A stretch of DNA of 64,000 nt from Theocolax elegans (Eukaryota > Arthropoda > Insecta > Hymenoptera > Cerocephalidae), in NCBI GenBank assembly GCA_026168455.1, contig CM047430.1, positions 28,921,237 through 28,985,236 on the forward strand. Reading direction: 5' to 3'. The position numbers were made by a program, and so were the translations under genes. Positions 36,631-50,620 of this stretch are shown in pieces. The notes below the pieces were generated by a model. The model was not told the origin of the DNA. It searched no databases and was given only the letters and a program-made list of their open reading frames with translations. Positions within the stretch are counted from its first letter, which is position 1; each line of letters begins with the position of its first letter.

Positions 36631-38259
36631 ACTTAAAATTATTGTACTGAATTAATTTTACGCCTTTGAACAATTATTCCTAAAGTTCCTTTAATTATTT
36701 GTAAAACCGCTTCTATCTTTCAACACTGCACTTAAGATGATAATAGTTTTCTAAAGATCGGAGAGATCACCGAAAGAATCGTAGAAATAAGTAATCCAGT
36801 TGATAAAGAAATCAAATGCTATTTCCCATTTACTTTTGTATATGTACGAGAAATCAATAAAAACAAAAAGATAATAATCATTTGCTGTTTAATTATATGC
36901 ATATTATCTATGTATTAATTAGTAAATTTAATAAATCTTCATTTACACAATTTTTAGTCAGTTCAGAGATGTTCCTACAAGGATCAACTTCAAATGGATG
37001 TTCAATAAGATTAATTTCTGATAAAAAAAGTTGATATGAGTAGAAGAGTATAGTTACCTAGCAAGCCTATGTAGCCTAGTAGGTGCCACAGGATCTTTAT
37101 TATATTCTTATACCTATACCTTACTTTTTGTACAGTAGTGGGATAAAACTACGCAGAAAAATCTCATCTTGAAACTTTAACGAAATTGGTTAAACACTGC
37201 ATAAATTTTGTGATTAGTCCAAGCGCAATCCTGCCATTCCCTCATGGCAGCGGTGGTAAAAATATGGTAAGATATTTACCAGGTGGACGTTGTAGTTTGT
37301 TTAAACCTTTCACAGGTGGTGGGACATGTAGGTATGTCCCACCTATTTATATATGTCGTTTTTTACGATATTTTCTAAGATATGTATGTACGCTTTTATA
37401 GATGCACTGGCTTTTTCGGTTGGTAAGAGCATAAGTTATAAGATTTTTATAACAAATCACATGAATTAATTTGTTTATAATTTGTTATATACAAATGAAT
37501 TTGAAAAACGTGTTTTTTTAGAATTAATTCGATTTTTCGAAAGTGACGTTTCCTAGAGGTTTGAAATTTTTTTGTGTATAATTTTAACATGGTACTTTAA
37601 TATACATTCGTTCAAAAAAATTTCATATGCTGGTTTTTTTAAGAATTTAAAAAATTTAGGGGATTTGTTCATATACCTATATAAAAATACCAATTATATT
37701 AGCTTTGCTATTTTTAATTTTATAATTCTGACGTCAAAATCATAATCAGCAACCCCAAAAACATATAATACACTTATAGCTTTCAAAATTCATCTAAAAG
37801 AAAACTGTACCCCTAAAAGGGCTAAAGATACTATAATATAATTAATGATAGTGTTCAATGTTAAATGATTTGTTTTTTGCTAAATACGTTTAATCAGTAC
37901 ACTATAGTACGTTAAATACGTATAATTTAATGTAAATCGTCAGTTACACTATGTAAGATGCTTATACTAAACAAAGTAAATTTTTTTAGGTCATTGTAAA
38001 AATATACGAAACCAGTATATGGTTAGAAAAAGTTTATAAAGGATTACACTGGATCGATTAAATATATATTTTACTAATTTGAGATTGTAAAGATTATGAT
38101 GGTAAATTATGAGAAAATAAAAAAATTACAGTCAGATAGATATACCGTCGCAAAAATCGATGTTAAAGGCAACCAGTGATATAAAATGAGACTCATCAAC
38201 TTGACGATATCGAAAAACAGACGAATACGATAGAAATATATAGATAATATTCATAAAGT
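36629..38259. other. AT-rich stretch with a possible dispersed repeat and hairpin
   Basis: Within 37050-37990 the sequence is repeat-like, with many A/T runs and few CpGs. It contains a perfect 10-bp hairpin GGTGGGACAT/ATGTCCCACC (37318-37343, 6-nt loop) and a 71-codon frame (37186-37401) over its GC-richer core. No second copy or element ends can be identified here, so the element class is unknown. Confidence 0.35.
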
Positions 38260-38960
38260 GCGGAGTTTCCACGCGGCTCATTATATTCCATCTAATTGAC
38301 ATTTGGGATCGTTTGAGAAGAAAACGAGGGAGTTTAAGGGAAATGGTTAGGTACGACCTTATTAATCAGGCGTTATATAGAGCGAGCCAAAGGACGAGGA
38401 GGGGAGGAAGGAACCGAGAGAAACGAAGAGAGCCCGAGGCGAGGAGAGCCTCTCATTAAGATATTCGAGAAGCGGCTCGGTATAGAGTGCGCGGGTGCGC
38501 GGATGCGCGGTCTTCTCTTATCTGCCGAGTGACAGCGTTCACTCAAGAATCAGAGCTGTGGCTTGGTTGTCAATCACGACAGCCCCCCTCGCCCCTTACT
38601 CCGCCTTAAAAGAGAGATATGTGCGGCTCGATCGGTGACTGGCGGTCTGTAAACGTACGTATCTTCGTCCATCTAATCGCTGAGTAATTGATACGGATGA
38701 AGATATCTCCTTTCCGCCGATCAGAGCTTCCGACGACGGGAGAAACCCACTTGTCGCGTGTGCAACGCGGATCAACCTTCCTTCCCTTTCCACCTGCGTT
38801 TCGGTTCTCTTTGTGTTTTTACTACGAAACTCGAGTTTCTCTTTCTGATCGACGAAATTCGAGTATTGCCGGTCAATACGCCCGAGGTACTCGCTTAATG
38901 CTGCTCGCTAAAGGATTATCGTCGGGTTATGCTTCAACACAATCTAGTTATCGCTAGAAA
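38260..38960. other. GC/CpG island, non-coding
   Basis: CpG-rich island with GAGG-rich and GCGGATGCGCGG segments. Opposing 65- and 89-codon frames are unrecognised. Confidence 0.3.
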
Positions 38961-40079
38961 TATATACCATTGCAAAATGTAATAACTTTTACTTAAATAA
39001 TTTTATTATTTGTATTATTGCAATTTTATTGACTAAAGATACATTTAAAACATTTACTGAACTTTTAGAGTTTTATTTATTACTGTGGATTTTGTTCAAA
39101 TCTTACGGATACAAGAGTGAATAAATCACTAAAATTTCAGTAAAGCTCTAACTCACGCATTTGTTGGTTATTTCTCTTTCAAAATAATCTTAACGGTCAA
39201 ATATAGATAATCGATACTAAACATTATTTAAACTTTCACGTTATATCAAGTACTTTTTCTCGATGCGATAAATAAGTACACTTGAACCAACTGAAGTTAA
39301 ACATTAAAGTTAGAATATTACATATATATATATATATATATGTATTTATAGTCAAAAACTTGGAAAGAGTAGGCGAATCGATACAATTAATAAATATATG
39401 AAAAATTTAATTGAATAAGCGATAAACGCGTCGAATAATAAAGTAATGCAACGTGTACCATTAATGAATATCATAAATAAATCAAATGTGAAAAATTAAA
39501 CAATTATGCAGGGTGCGCAAAATTTAATCAGATAACTGGTATATTATAAGACTCTTGTGCCAAGTTTTACCCCAACAACCCCTGTCAAGAGAGCCGGTTT
39601 TAATTACTTGAAATTTAATTGCGCTTCCGTACCCCTTTACCAAGAGGCTTGAGTACGCGAAACTGTGAAGTCAGGAGAAACCAAGTTGTACGCACTTAGA
39701 TTAGCGTTGTTCCCTAAACAAATATAATATTCCAAAATCATCGTTTTCTTATTCACGCTTCTGACCCAGCATACCATTATTTAATGTAATCACTCTTACC
39801 TTCCGAACCCGCGAGTAGATTATATTTTCTCGAGTTATACTTGATTTATTTAATGTCGAGCGTGATGATTACTAATAGAAATAGACATTGTTTACGAATA
39901 TCATTTTAATGGATATTTCTTTAAGACTGGGTTTTATAGGTGTATAAAGTATAGTCATCGATTTGTTTAGAAAATAGATTATAAATTAGAGAGAACTGCT
40001 GAGTAAACATAAGAAAAAGAGTATCTTAATTTTCAGAGTACTCGTAAGCTAGGCGGATTTGTAAATAATTGAAGAATAC
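38961..40079. other. AT-rich stretch with a TA microsatellite
   Basis: Contains a TA run at 39320-39342 and a small GC-richer patch at about 39560-39680. No gene is seen. Confidence 0.5.
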
Positions 40080-40640
40080 CGAAATAGCGGCACTCGTAAT
40101 GATCCAAGGGCGCACCCTCGGAAGGAAAATTCCGAGGGCCCCCCTTAATCCTCGGTACGCAGCCAATTCATTTTCATTTTTCATTTTGTATTTTCCCGAG
40201 CGCGGTACGATCCGGTTAACTTTGAAGGTAAAGTTTCCGGAAAGTTGCGATCCAGGCGCGTCAGCCCGGAAGCCTCGTCAAATGCCTTAGCAGCCAGGTT
40301 CGTATAATAGTCGTGAGCGCGGGGGAAGTAGAGACGCTCAAGTTCTCCTTCGTTTCTATATAGACGGAGACGGGTGGGAACGTTTCCGCCCAAGATTCAC
40401 CGAGAGAGGCAAAGTGGCCGGGGCCCGTAACACACCTGAGACTCCGTGGTAGTTGCCCGAGGCCGAGGCTTCGGACGACGCGTTTAATGTTGAAGGAGAG
40501 GAGTTCGGCAAGTGGTGCTGGGGACGCACCAGGCGCTCCACAACTTGTCAAACAACTCTCTACCGCTCTCTACCGCTCTACCGATAACTTTCGGCTACGT
40601 TCTCCGATTTGCGGAACAAACATTCATAAAACCTTTACTA
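40080..40640. other. GC/CpG island with a GC-rich hairpin
   Basis: CpG-rich island. CCCTCGGAA (40115-40123) and TTCCGAGGG (40130-40138) form a perfect 9-bp stem with a 6-nt loop. Overlapping frames on both strands (up to 96 codons) show no domain. Confidence 0.35.
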
Positions 40641-41389
40641 TCTCTTCCTTTCTTTCTTTAAACATCACCTTCATTCTTCTTTTAAACTTTTCGTATTTAT
40701 GCTTTTTTACATTGCTTTAACTTGCTTTTTTCGTACATTATTATTAATATATGCAAACAAATATTTTATCCAAATAACTACATTTTTTTCTTACGCATAA
40801 ATATTTATTTATCTTGTGTTATTCTTTATCTTTCACTAATGCATTTGACACAAATATTAAAAACAATTATTTCTTGTAAAGCAAAATTAAGTACAATACA
40901 TCGTTTTTATTAACGTTAGGCAAGTTAATAATTGTAAAATATTACCCTATTTTTAAAAATAATTTGAAATGTACGATTATATGTGTTTATAGGCAAAAAA
41001 TGACTTGGTACATTGTAGCAACGTTTTCGATCTTTTATCTTAGTTCGTCGCGTTGACTCGCACGATTGAAGCGTCGATTCTGCGCACTTGAGTAAGAAAA
41101 GGAACAAAGTGTATCTATTTAATCGTTGCGCTCTATAAATACACAAAATTCACGCAACGGCTAATATACACGCATGCTTTTGTGAAATAGTATTTGTAGG
41201 CTGGTACATGACAAAATGATACTTGGTTGGGAATTACTATACGTGATAGAGTAATAAAACGGAGTGAGAAGCGAAGTATAATACGATTGGACAGCAAGAA
41301 TAAATATTGTTCGAGCAATGCCAGTAATCCACCTTTAGATACATTTACATATTATTATTTTATAATTGATAAATATGATCCTCAAACTA
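40641..41389. other. AT-rich non-coding stretch
   Basis: Nothing recognised. Confidence 0.55.
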
Positions 41390-43380
41390 GTTTAAACGAA
41401 TAAAAATTCTTCATCAAATGAAGCACTGATAAGACAAGACGATAACATCGACACGACATCGGTCGAACGTATTTTATCGAGAAATAACACCTCCACGAAA
41501 AGAGATAAAGAAGAAAGAAAGCGGGACAAAAATCTCATTACGAGGGCGGAACACGATAGCGAACTATAGAGCATAGTTGAACTCGAAAGAGGTTTGTCGG
41601 GTGGTACCACCCCGCGCCACCTTCGCGTCAACACCCGACAGGCTCTCTCTCTCTCTCTCTCTCTCTACCCGTCTAGTTCCCAGGTGCATGGTGCATATAC
41701 GAGAAACACCTCAGTGCCTCGTGGCACGCAATCATTAAGCTCTGGTGCAATGGCTTTCGCTGCGGCACGGAATCGTACCGCGCCATTACGTGGGCGTGCA
41801 CCCAGAGCTGCTCCTCTGCCGACTTCATTCGGTAATCGGTTCTTACGTATAATTCACCTTGTAATCAAATCTGTTTGTGAAACGAGCGCTAAGACCGCTT
41901 TTAATAACGCAAAACCTATCACTGCGGTCCACAATCATTCAAATAATCATTTTCCTTATTTTATTTTATTATTTCATTTTAGTTTATCAAACCACGCTCC
42001 CTCCCAATGTAATTTATTTTTTTTGTAGTTTCTTATACTAGCTCTTGTTAATTTGAAATTACGTCTAATTCGACGTAAGTGAAATTTATTTTTTAGCAAA
42101 TAATATTACAAACTATTAACTAGTGTATACGAAAATATACTGTCACATTGTGTACATTGTTGTATAAAAGTGAATTTCTTCGTTCATAATAACTATTGAT
42201 GATACTATATAAATACTTATTTTTACTAAAAATATCGCATCCATACGCTGTTTATAAACATTTTGTTAAAAAAAAAATTTAAATTAAATATTACGTGTGT
42301 ATTTAACTTGTAGGAATCGTTCGTATGCATATTAAACTTCTATAGGGTGTGCAATCGAGATGACTGTGACTTACGCAAAGCAAAGTGGATACGCTTTTAT
42401 TCAGTAAGAAGGAATATTACCAACGAAAAGTTTAATAATAAATATTGAATTGAACGGTACAGTTATCTCTACCGACGTTTGCCAAGATTAGCTCAGAGTT
42501 AGTATCGTGCTTTTTTCTACCGGTTTCCATCATCTTAAGGGAAATTAAATTCAATTTTGAACGGCAAACGACCTAAGCCGCGGTCCAGTACAGCTCATAT
42601 AGATTTTTTATGTGTTTTCAGACGAAATCAACCGATGAGACCTTACGAACTCTCATTCCGTCTAGTTCGAGGAACAAGAAAACTAACGACTTTGCTCCCG
42701 CGCAATAAGAGACACCGCACAAATGCGATCATTCGAATAGATAGGTAGAATGAGCCGGAGAGAGGGTTGCCGGCTAGAATTCACATTTCACAAAGGCAAC
42801 TCGAGGTGAAAGAGAGAGAGAGAGAGAGAAAGAAGAAGAGAGAGAGGGGGAGAGGGGAGAGAAGAGCAGTCAGGTAGATCCAGTGCGCAGTTGAGTACAC
42901 GCGAGGTGCTCCCCTCTGCCTGTAGGTACGGGGTTGGATACCAGGTCTGACTATGCGAAGCACGCGACGGGGGTCGACCCGTAAATTCTCTCCGAAATGA
43001 GAGTGTCACCGCGCCTCTTTCCCTGCCGGTCTCATCCCTTATTCTCTCGTATGGCGTCGTCTTCTTCTTCTTACCTCCTCTCTCCTTTTCGCGCGCTGCA
43101 TCTACCCCGGTTACACGCTTGATTCTCTGGGAGATACTTCTTTTTTTTCTCTCTCTCTCCTCCCGCGTATTCCGCATGAATTTACAACTAGTGCCGGGAC
43201 ATTTTTTTCCCCTCCCCGACACCGGGAGATCCTCACACACGAGCGCCGTTTGTTTTATAAGTAAAGAAAATGTTTTCACGTCTCGTCGTATCTGCATTTT
43301 TCTACTTGCCCGGAGTCGGGCGAGCGCGGAGCGCGGACTACCTTCCTTTTGTACCACCCTGGTTTATTAGCCCAAATGAA
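41390..43380. other. GC/CpG islands with CT and GA tracts
   Basis: Two islands (about 41390-42020 and 42480-43380) carry a CT run (41643-41666) and a GA run (42811-42829). The longest open frame in the window (42788-43357 minus, 189 codons) lies here but is Arg/Ser/Leu-rich through simple sequence and has no domain. An ATG with a strong initiation context at 41750 opens a 28-codon Ala/Arg-rich frame before a GTAATC donor, so a first exon of an unknown transcript is possible. Confidence 0.35.
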
Positions 43381-46300
43381 AACCCTCCCGACTTTCTTTC
43401 GCGTATTAATGTTTTGCATTTAATTTAACGACACTCATATTTTCTTCAGTTTAATTGTACAATCCTCATTTTTACTTTAGTTATTCTCCTCTCACGAGAT
43501 AACCTTCCTTTTATAATTTTCTACGAGTTTTTATTCCCTGCAGTAGATCCAGTATACTTCTATCAGCGGTGTATAACAATTTTATCATACATATTGTATA
43601 TTTGTAACTGTTACTCCGCTCAATATTAAACACTAGAAAATTAATTTGTTGTCAAATTGAACAAATATTCGATATAATAATAATATCCGAGATCATGTCC
43701 ATCATGTTTACTTAGAATTCCACTTATCCCTCATAAATTAAATGTACATCTAGCCATTGATTAGACATCTTAAAATTACGTTTTATTTGCCATACACGAG
43801 TTTATTTGACATTTGGAAAGAAAAATTTGTTCAATGTCTTAAAAATTATAAAAGATTTTATTAATTAGAGAATGGTATCGATCTTGTTGAACAATAATAA
43901 CTACAATTTATTCATTGATTTATTTTTTTTAAGTTAATATCAACACAGTGTCGTACAAAGTAAATTGAAGAGCCACGTGGAAGAAGGGTTCCACTTAAAC
44001 CATCTTTAGGTTTATGATTGATAATGAATCTAAGAGGAATTCTTTATACGTACCGTAACATCCCCAATTTTGTATTACACCTGCACATATACAAAAATTA
44101 ATTATAGACATTTTTGTAAATAATATACCTATGAACTTTTAACTTGCTCTATTAATTTATAAAATTATTTTATTAACAAAATGATCAAGGATTGGTTACT
44201 AATCAGAAATTTTTATAATTTAGTATACAATATATACTTAAAAGATAAAAAATGTGTCTACGTGCGTTTAAAACATGTTAAACATGCAAGAAGGGTCTAA
44301 TTCAACTTATACCCTTTTTACTTGTTTCGAAAAATTTAAATATAAAATAAATAAAGAAAAATAAGTAACATAAAATAAAATGAAGAGTATACCAAATAGC
44401 AATCTCTAATTAAAAATTAGAATTAGTTCGGATAGACTGACAACGTGTAATTTTATTATGAATAAATATTTTATTATTTAGTATTGATTTTTACTAAAAG
44501 TGACAGTGACTAAGAATAGTTAAATTATTTCGTTGAAAATAGAAAAATATAAAACAAAATTCGTTATACAGCTCTAAAGATAAAAAATTGTATTTTTTCT
44601 ATAAAAGATATTAAATGTTCTTCATATATTATATTATATAAGAAAAAATTTATAATAAATGTATTTCACGTAATCAAAGCGATTTTTAGAATATTTATTT
44701 ATTATACAGCCTATATTATCGATATGAAAACGGCAAAAAAAGTATAACTTAATTTTCTAAAAATTCAATATTTTTTTATTAACAATCTCTAACTCAACTA
44801 ACTATAACATAGTATATAATATTATATCATTTTATTAAGTAAATTTTAGTTGTTTTAATTTCTATAAACTTCATACCTTTACAATTATACCCTCTTCCAC
44901 GGTTTCTACTAATATATGCATTAAATAACAAATTACACAACAATCAAAAGCAATTTGCACCACTATATATGCGTAGTAATATAATGTTTAATACCATGAT
45001 CATTGGTCCGCATTCGAATAGTTTATCACCAAGTATAATTATAATGATCTGACTTAAAAGTAATTTTTATAGTAAATTTATTATATTTGAGTGAAACCTG
45101 AAATTATTAAATTTATACCGCTTGTGTGCGTATTTTTAAATAATACTATTACTATAGTTTAGTAGTTAATTCTGAAGTGATTCAAAAGTAGTTCCAAAAC
45201 AACACAAAAGATATGATACTTGGTGTATCCAAGAAAAGAGATCAACATAAAACTACCCAAGTGTCACGAGTGGCTTCTTGTGTGCGTATAATTAAAGAGA
45301 AACAGGGTTACGTTGATAGACGTGTACTTCTATTCAAATTATGCAAACTGTACGAAAGAATGGTAGTATTGTATTTGCAAGAATAAATTTAAATAATAAT
45401 TTATATAAAACGAAGTGTAAATTTATTTTTATGAACTAACGAGAATACGTTTATTTTTAATCTTTCCAATAATTATCAATGTCTTTCTAACAGTGTTATT
45501 ATTTACGTCTATTGCTAATTTATATGTCTATATACTTAAGCGTTCTTATTTCGTAGCAACTCGATTGAAAATTATATAAACACTGTATTAAAGACATTTA
45601 ATTTACTGTATAATTTTATTTTTATGTTACATTATTTTACTATATAGTTAAAAAGATCTATTGAAAAAAGTAAAGTTTCAATAAATCTTTCATAATTCTT
45701 ATTAAGACTCTAACCAAGCGCTGCATTGCTATAAAATAGGCGTGAGAAATATTAGGATTAAATCATACGTATAAATTCATTCTTTATTTTCTCTTTAAAT
45801 TCAATATATTATCGAGTTCTATGCATGTCTGCAACAATACTGCAATTTTAAATTTCACTCGCCAAGGATTTGCGACTAATTCGCTACAACAACTTTTTTT
45901 GTAACAATAAAAGTATATTATTCTACATAACTATTCTTATGCATGTCTCGAATAAATCTAACACTTGTCTATAGTTAATGACAATAATTATATTCTTAAT
46001 TGACAATTATCAAGTAAATTGCAAACACAAAATTTTTTCAGTTCAAATTAATCGTATAACGAGAGTTTTTGATTTTTTAATTTGACTCATAGCTTACGAA
46101 TGTTATATTATACATGAGTTGTGACAAAACATTTTTGAATCATTGTTTGAATCATAATCATAATTATTCGATTCCAACAAATTGAATACACCGATTTTAA
46201 TATTTTCGATTCGTTTATTTCGTTTAAATTAAGAGAATCAAAAACTATGAATTACATTTTCAAATATTCGATTCAAACGAATCTAATAGTTGAAGTCACG

Positions 46301-46770
46301 CAAAAATGATTTACGATATAAGTAATTCTCTATAAAATATATAATGCATGATGATATGATGACTTTACTAAAATAAAAAACTCCTAGAGGTCGTATTATT
46401 TCGAGGAATACGATAAATACTAGACAAACAAAAAAGGAAGCGTTTTCCCGCGACACGAAGTCAAGACTCGGTGACAACACATGTGTCACTAAATTAAGAT
46501 TATGTTGACGACTTTGAGATTCCAATTACCATAATTCGTTGGCATTGACAAAACAAAATACATGAATTTCTGTTTGACTTGATGTTAAAAAAATAAAAAA
46601 TAAAATGTCCATTGTTCAGACACAGTTGACGGACCAAACTAAAATTCATGGATAAATATCTGAAAAAGTGCGCTTATCAGAGGTCAGGTAGTTGCACGGA
46701 ATATACTTAGAAATACGAAGGATCGTTGTTTTTGTAAAAAAAAAGGAAAAAGGAAAGAGAATTGTAAAGA
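43381..46770. other. AT-rich non-coding stretch (3.4 kb)
   Basis: Nothing recognised on either strand. Confidence 0.6.
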
Positions 46771-48560
46771 GAAGCTATTGGGAATCCCTTAGCTCGATTC
46801 CCAAGCCCGTCACGGTCCGTCTCACCTTCGGCTCGTTTTTTTTGTTACGCGCGTATAATGCACGTCCTCGAGTCTCGAGTTCGATCCCGTCCCTCAAGCA
46901 AGATTAGCGTAAGAGACCGCGCGCGGCCATGCAAATATTCCTGCGAACGTCTCGACGATTTACATACGCAAGTTTGCCTCCTCCTTTCACGGCGTCGCGA
47001 TCCCCATCCATTCTGCATTCATCGACGCATTCTCGTTTCCACGGGTGTTCTCCGACTCGGTAGCTGCCGCGCACGCCCGCGCTGACGAATTTATTGCATC
47101 TCCGAACGGACCGGAGATTTAACTCCGTGAAGTCGCGCCGCAAACCGATCGCTCCCTCTGTTTTCGCTTCCCTCTCCCTCCCTCCCTCCCTCCCTCCCTC
47201 CCGCACGTACACACACACTCCCTCGGTTCTTCGTTCTCCGTTCTTCGAACCTCGCACAATAGGGAACGAAACAGGACCATCAACCCACGGCCAGTTGAAA
47301 CCTAAGAGAAACAAGACGAATAATAAAGTAATTGATCTTATGTGGAGTTTAAGCTTGAAATCAAAGGGAACGAAGCTTCCGATCGATTTATTCTTTTGGC
47401 TTTTACTTTCTATTTTACCTTCAGGTGGATTTCAATACCATTTTACTTTGGAGAAACGGACATTATTTATTTTACTCATTTTCATTTTAGTACACTTATT
47501 TTGCATTGCATTTTATGGCTTTCGCGCTACTTTCAAATAAATATTTCACGTTACTTTTTAAATAATGTCACTTAGTCATTAACTTTTTTTATAGTTATGT
47601 GTTAGCAATATGTACAAAATTGTCAATAAGTTTTTAGATATTTCTAAACAAATATCAAGTATAAACATTTAACTTTTCTGCAATAAAATGCGTCAAATTT
47701 AAAACCTAAGATTACACGACTCAATTATTTTGAACCATAATGTTCGCGCAAGCGCAGGTCCCTGATTTTGTGTCGAATTACTTTTTTAAAAATAATGTTA
47801 CGATTTATTTAATGATTTGCAATAATAGTGTTATTGAATTACAGATAAGTTTTATTTAAAAGTTTAATTAAACTAATATAAAGTGTCCTTCTAAAATGAT
47901 TGAATGTAAAAATGTAATATTCGGGAGAGGAGGAGAAAAATAAGATTCAAGGGAGAGAAAAAATGACGCATGGTCGAGAAAAGGTATTTTCATCGGGCAG
48001 CCTATCTCACGCGTGGCTTTCGGCTCCTCACCGGGAAAGGAGGAACGGGTGTATGCCGCCCCTTTACAATTTCGACGGCAATTTTGTATTCTCGACGCAG
48101 ACGGAGAGCGAAAGCGAGCGCGCGGGCGCGCGAGCAAACAAGTTATCCGAAGCTATTTCCCTAACTCTTGCCTCTCGGAGGAGCCATGGATCACTTGGAT
48201 CTGGCACGTGGTACCCGATCTCCTCTCTCTCTCTCATTCTCTTCTTCGAAGCAAGCGCCCCCGTCACGTTCCAAGCTCGGGCTTCCTCCTTCGGGGGCGG
48301 TCGCAGCCGCGCATAATTGTGTATCAACACGAGCCACGCCGCCCCCGCGCTCTGATAACGTGATGAATGTCGCTCCGCTCCTTTTCTCGTCCGCGATATC
48401 GAGTACAACTTTTTTCCTTTCCCTCGGTTTATCGCTCCTCCTTGCTTCGTTCCGTCCTTCACTTTCCTTTTGCTTTCGGATAACTTCTTTTATTTACTTC
48501 GATACTGTACAACCTTCTTCTTTACGTACTTTTTAACCTTGTTTACCGATCTTACCGAAT
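46771..48560. other. GC/CpG islands with CCCT repeat
   Basis: Islands at about 46771-47330 and 47921-48560, with a CCCT tetranucleotide run (47176-47202) and a CT-rich run (48219-48237). Several mutually overlapping frames of 64-148 codons are simple-sequence driven and unrecognised. Confidence 0.35.
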
Positions 48561-49990
48561 TACCGCTCGGATAATCCTACTTTTAATTATATCGATCAAT
48601 CTACATATTATTTATTTCCACGACACTTTGAATTAATATTACGAATATCCTTGCAATGCTTTTATTAAAATATTAACTATATTTACGAACACAAATTACG
48701 CATTTTTTAATGCAGTCAATAGGATAAATAATCTAAATTTGATTTATTTAATGCACGACGTTCATCAGTTAGATATTTAACCTATATTCCGTTTTAAAAA
48801 TGCAGTTTGATACAAGAATTGTCTACCTGGCGTATTAATCGTATTCAATAGACTATTTTTTTTGTTGATGGTAATATCGATAGAAAAATCTCATGAAACC
48901 AGTTTTAATATGATATTTAAAATCGTAAGTAAAATATAATTGGTGATGCAACATCAGTACTAAAAGTCTAATTTATTCTTTAATTTATTTATGTGAAAAC
49001 AAATATTTGAACATTGACTCATTGATAAAATTGACGAATTGTGACAAATATAAGGCGAGGCAAAATGACCGATTTAAATCAATCTCTGTCCTCGGTTAAC
49101 TAGGGCTGAATATCAAACGTCAAAACACTACCTACGCCGTGTTTGAAACTTTTCACATTACATGCATCGTTTCAGCTAGGAAACAAATGAATTGTTTTGT
49201 TTCTCAGAACATGTTACTCTAGTATCTATTACAAATGCTTTAGATCTAATATATAGACACACGTAACTATTTGCTTATGAATACTCACGTATAAATAACT
49301 ATTTTTCACAGCAGCTGACTCGCTATTCATGTACAATATGAAACAATATTTCTACGCACAATATTACGAAACTTTAAATGAAATATACGGATAGATTTAA
49401 ATGAAAAATGTATTTTTCATTTTATTAGTTTGCTTTTTATTTCGTTTAAATTTTTGATTGATAATATAGGTACATACTTTTTTATAAACAACCAAGGTTA
49501 ATCTTTTAACGGTATAACTTTAAGTTACTTTAATAGTAATACTAGGATAAAATGTTCAACAATTAGTTGACGATGGACATTTTAGCGTAGGTATAACAAT
49601 GTATCAATAATGACATATCGAAGAAGTTTCATTATCCGTTTATGATATTTTAATTTTTACTTCTCATAATTTAAATAATAAATTTGGAAATATATAATAG
49701 ATAATAAAAATTATTTTATAGATTGCGTTGGCAGTGTATAGATAACGTAACGCAGTCGCAGTAAAAGACATGACCAACTAAAAAAATAGCAAACTTATCA
49801 GTATAGCTATAATTTACAGATTTAACTTAAATGCTACTTCCTACCTTGATTCACTCGAAGAAGAGGATATGTTAGAAAGCTGTATAGCACATGTTCTAAA
49901 GGTATACGAGAAGCAATATAAATTACGAATGGCAGGATCTTACAAAAGAATCATTTACCAAAGTGAGGGAATAAGTAAAACTAAAGCACA
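48561..49990. other. AT-rich non-coding stretch
   Basis: No gene called. A stop-to-stop frame at 49782-50024 (+) is rich in Lys/Glu, but without homology or a clear start it is left uncalled. Confidence 0.5.
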
Positions 49991-50620
49991 CGAGAAAGAT
50001 GCACTCGGATCAGAGGAAATGTAAAGAAAAGGAATATAACATCGGTAGAGGGAAAGAAAGAGAAAGAGAAAGAGAAAGAGAAAGAGAAAGAGAAAGAAGA
50101 AGAAAAAGAGAAAGGTTTGGAGGAGGACGGTAGCGCAACTCGCAAGACGGTGGAGTAAAAGGCGTGCACGAGAAGGCGTTTCGCGACGCCGGCATGCGGG
50201 CCACGTTTCCCTTATTTATCGTTTCCCGATGCTTATGTTTTACTAGGCCCGGACCGTGCCGGCGCGCCACACACACTCGTGCACGCACGACGCACACACG
50301 CGCGCCCGATAAGGCTGCCAAGGGCGGAATCACTGAGAGAACCAATAACCTGATGTATTATACATAATGCATGCTACATTCGCCTCGAGTCTACCTGCCT
50401 CCCTGGACTTCTGACTTCTGCGAGCGTTTGACTCGCTTTTCACAGCTTGCTTTAATAATGCTACTGCCTCCCCATACCCACCTACCTACCTACCACGACA
50501 AATTTGATTTGCCCAAGTTGTGCGCGCCCACGAACACATACTAATTGGTCAAGAATTCGATAACACCCACGCGATCGTTTATTCGCGCTTTTCTTTTTTT
50601 TCCTATTTACATGTACTTAC
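49991..50620. other. GC/CpG island with GAAAGA repeat
   Basis: CpG-rich island beginning with a GAAAGA hexanucleotide run (about 50053-50096) and including a CACACACG/GCACGC-rich segment (50265-50305). No protein recognised. Confidence 0.35.

Noticed and set aside
41594..42028. 144-codon + frame starting MSGGTTPRHL
   Set aside because: Crosses a CT microsatellite (SLSLSLSL), no homology recognised, and its end lies in AT-rich DNA. Only a short first-exon possibility at 41750 is retained in the features.
42788..43357. Longest open frame in the window (189 codons, minus strand)
   Set aside because: Arg/Ser/Leu-rich because of GA/CT simple sequence, no domain, signal or splice context. A frame of this length is not surprising among the stop-poor GC islands.
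46870..46890. GAGTTCGATCCCGT resembling a tRNA B box
   Set aside because: No A box, anticodon arm or acceptor pairing around it.
49782..50024. Stop-to-stop frame of 80 codons with EEEDMLES and KVYEKQYKLRM segments
   Set aside because: Looks protein-like in composition, but no family is recognised, no start or partner exon is seen, and frames of this size occur by chance in 64 kb.
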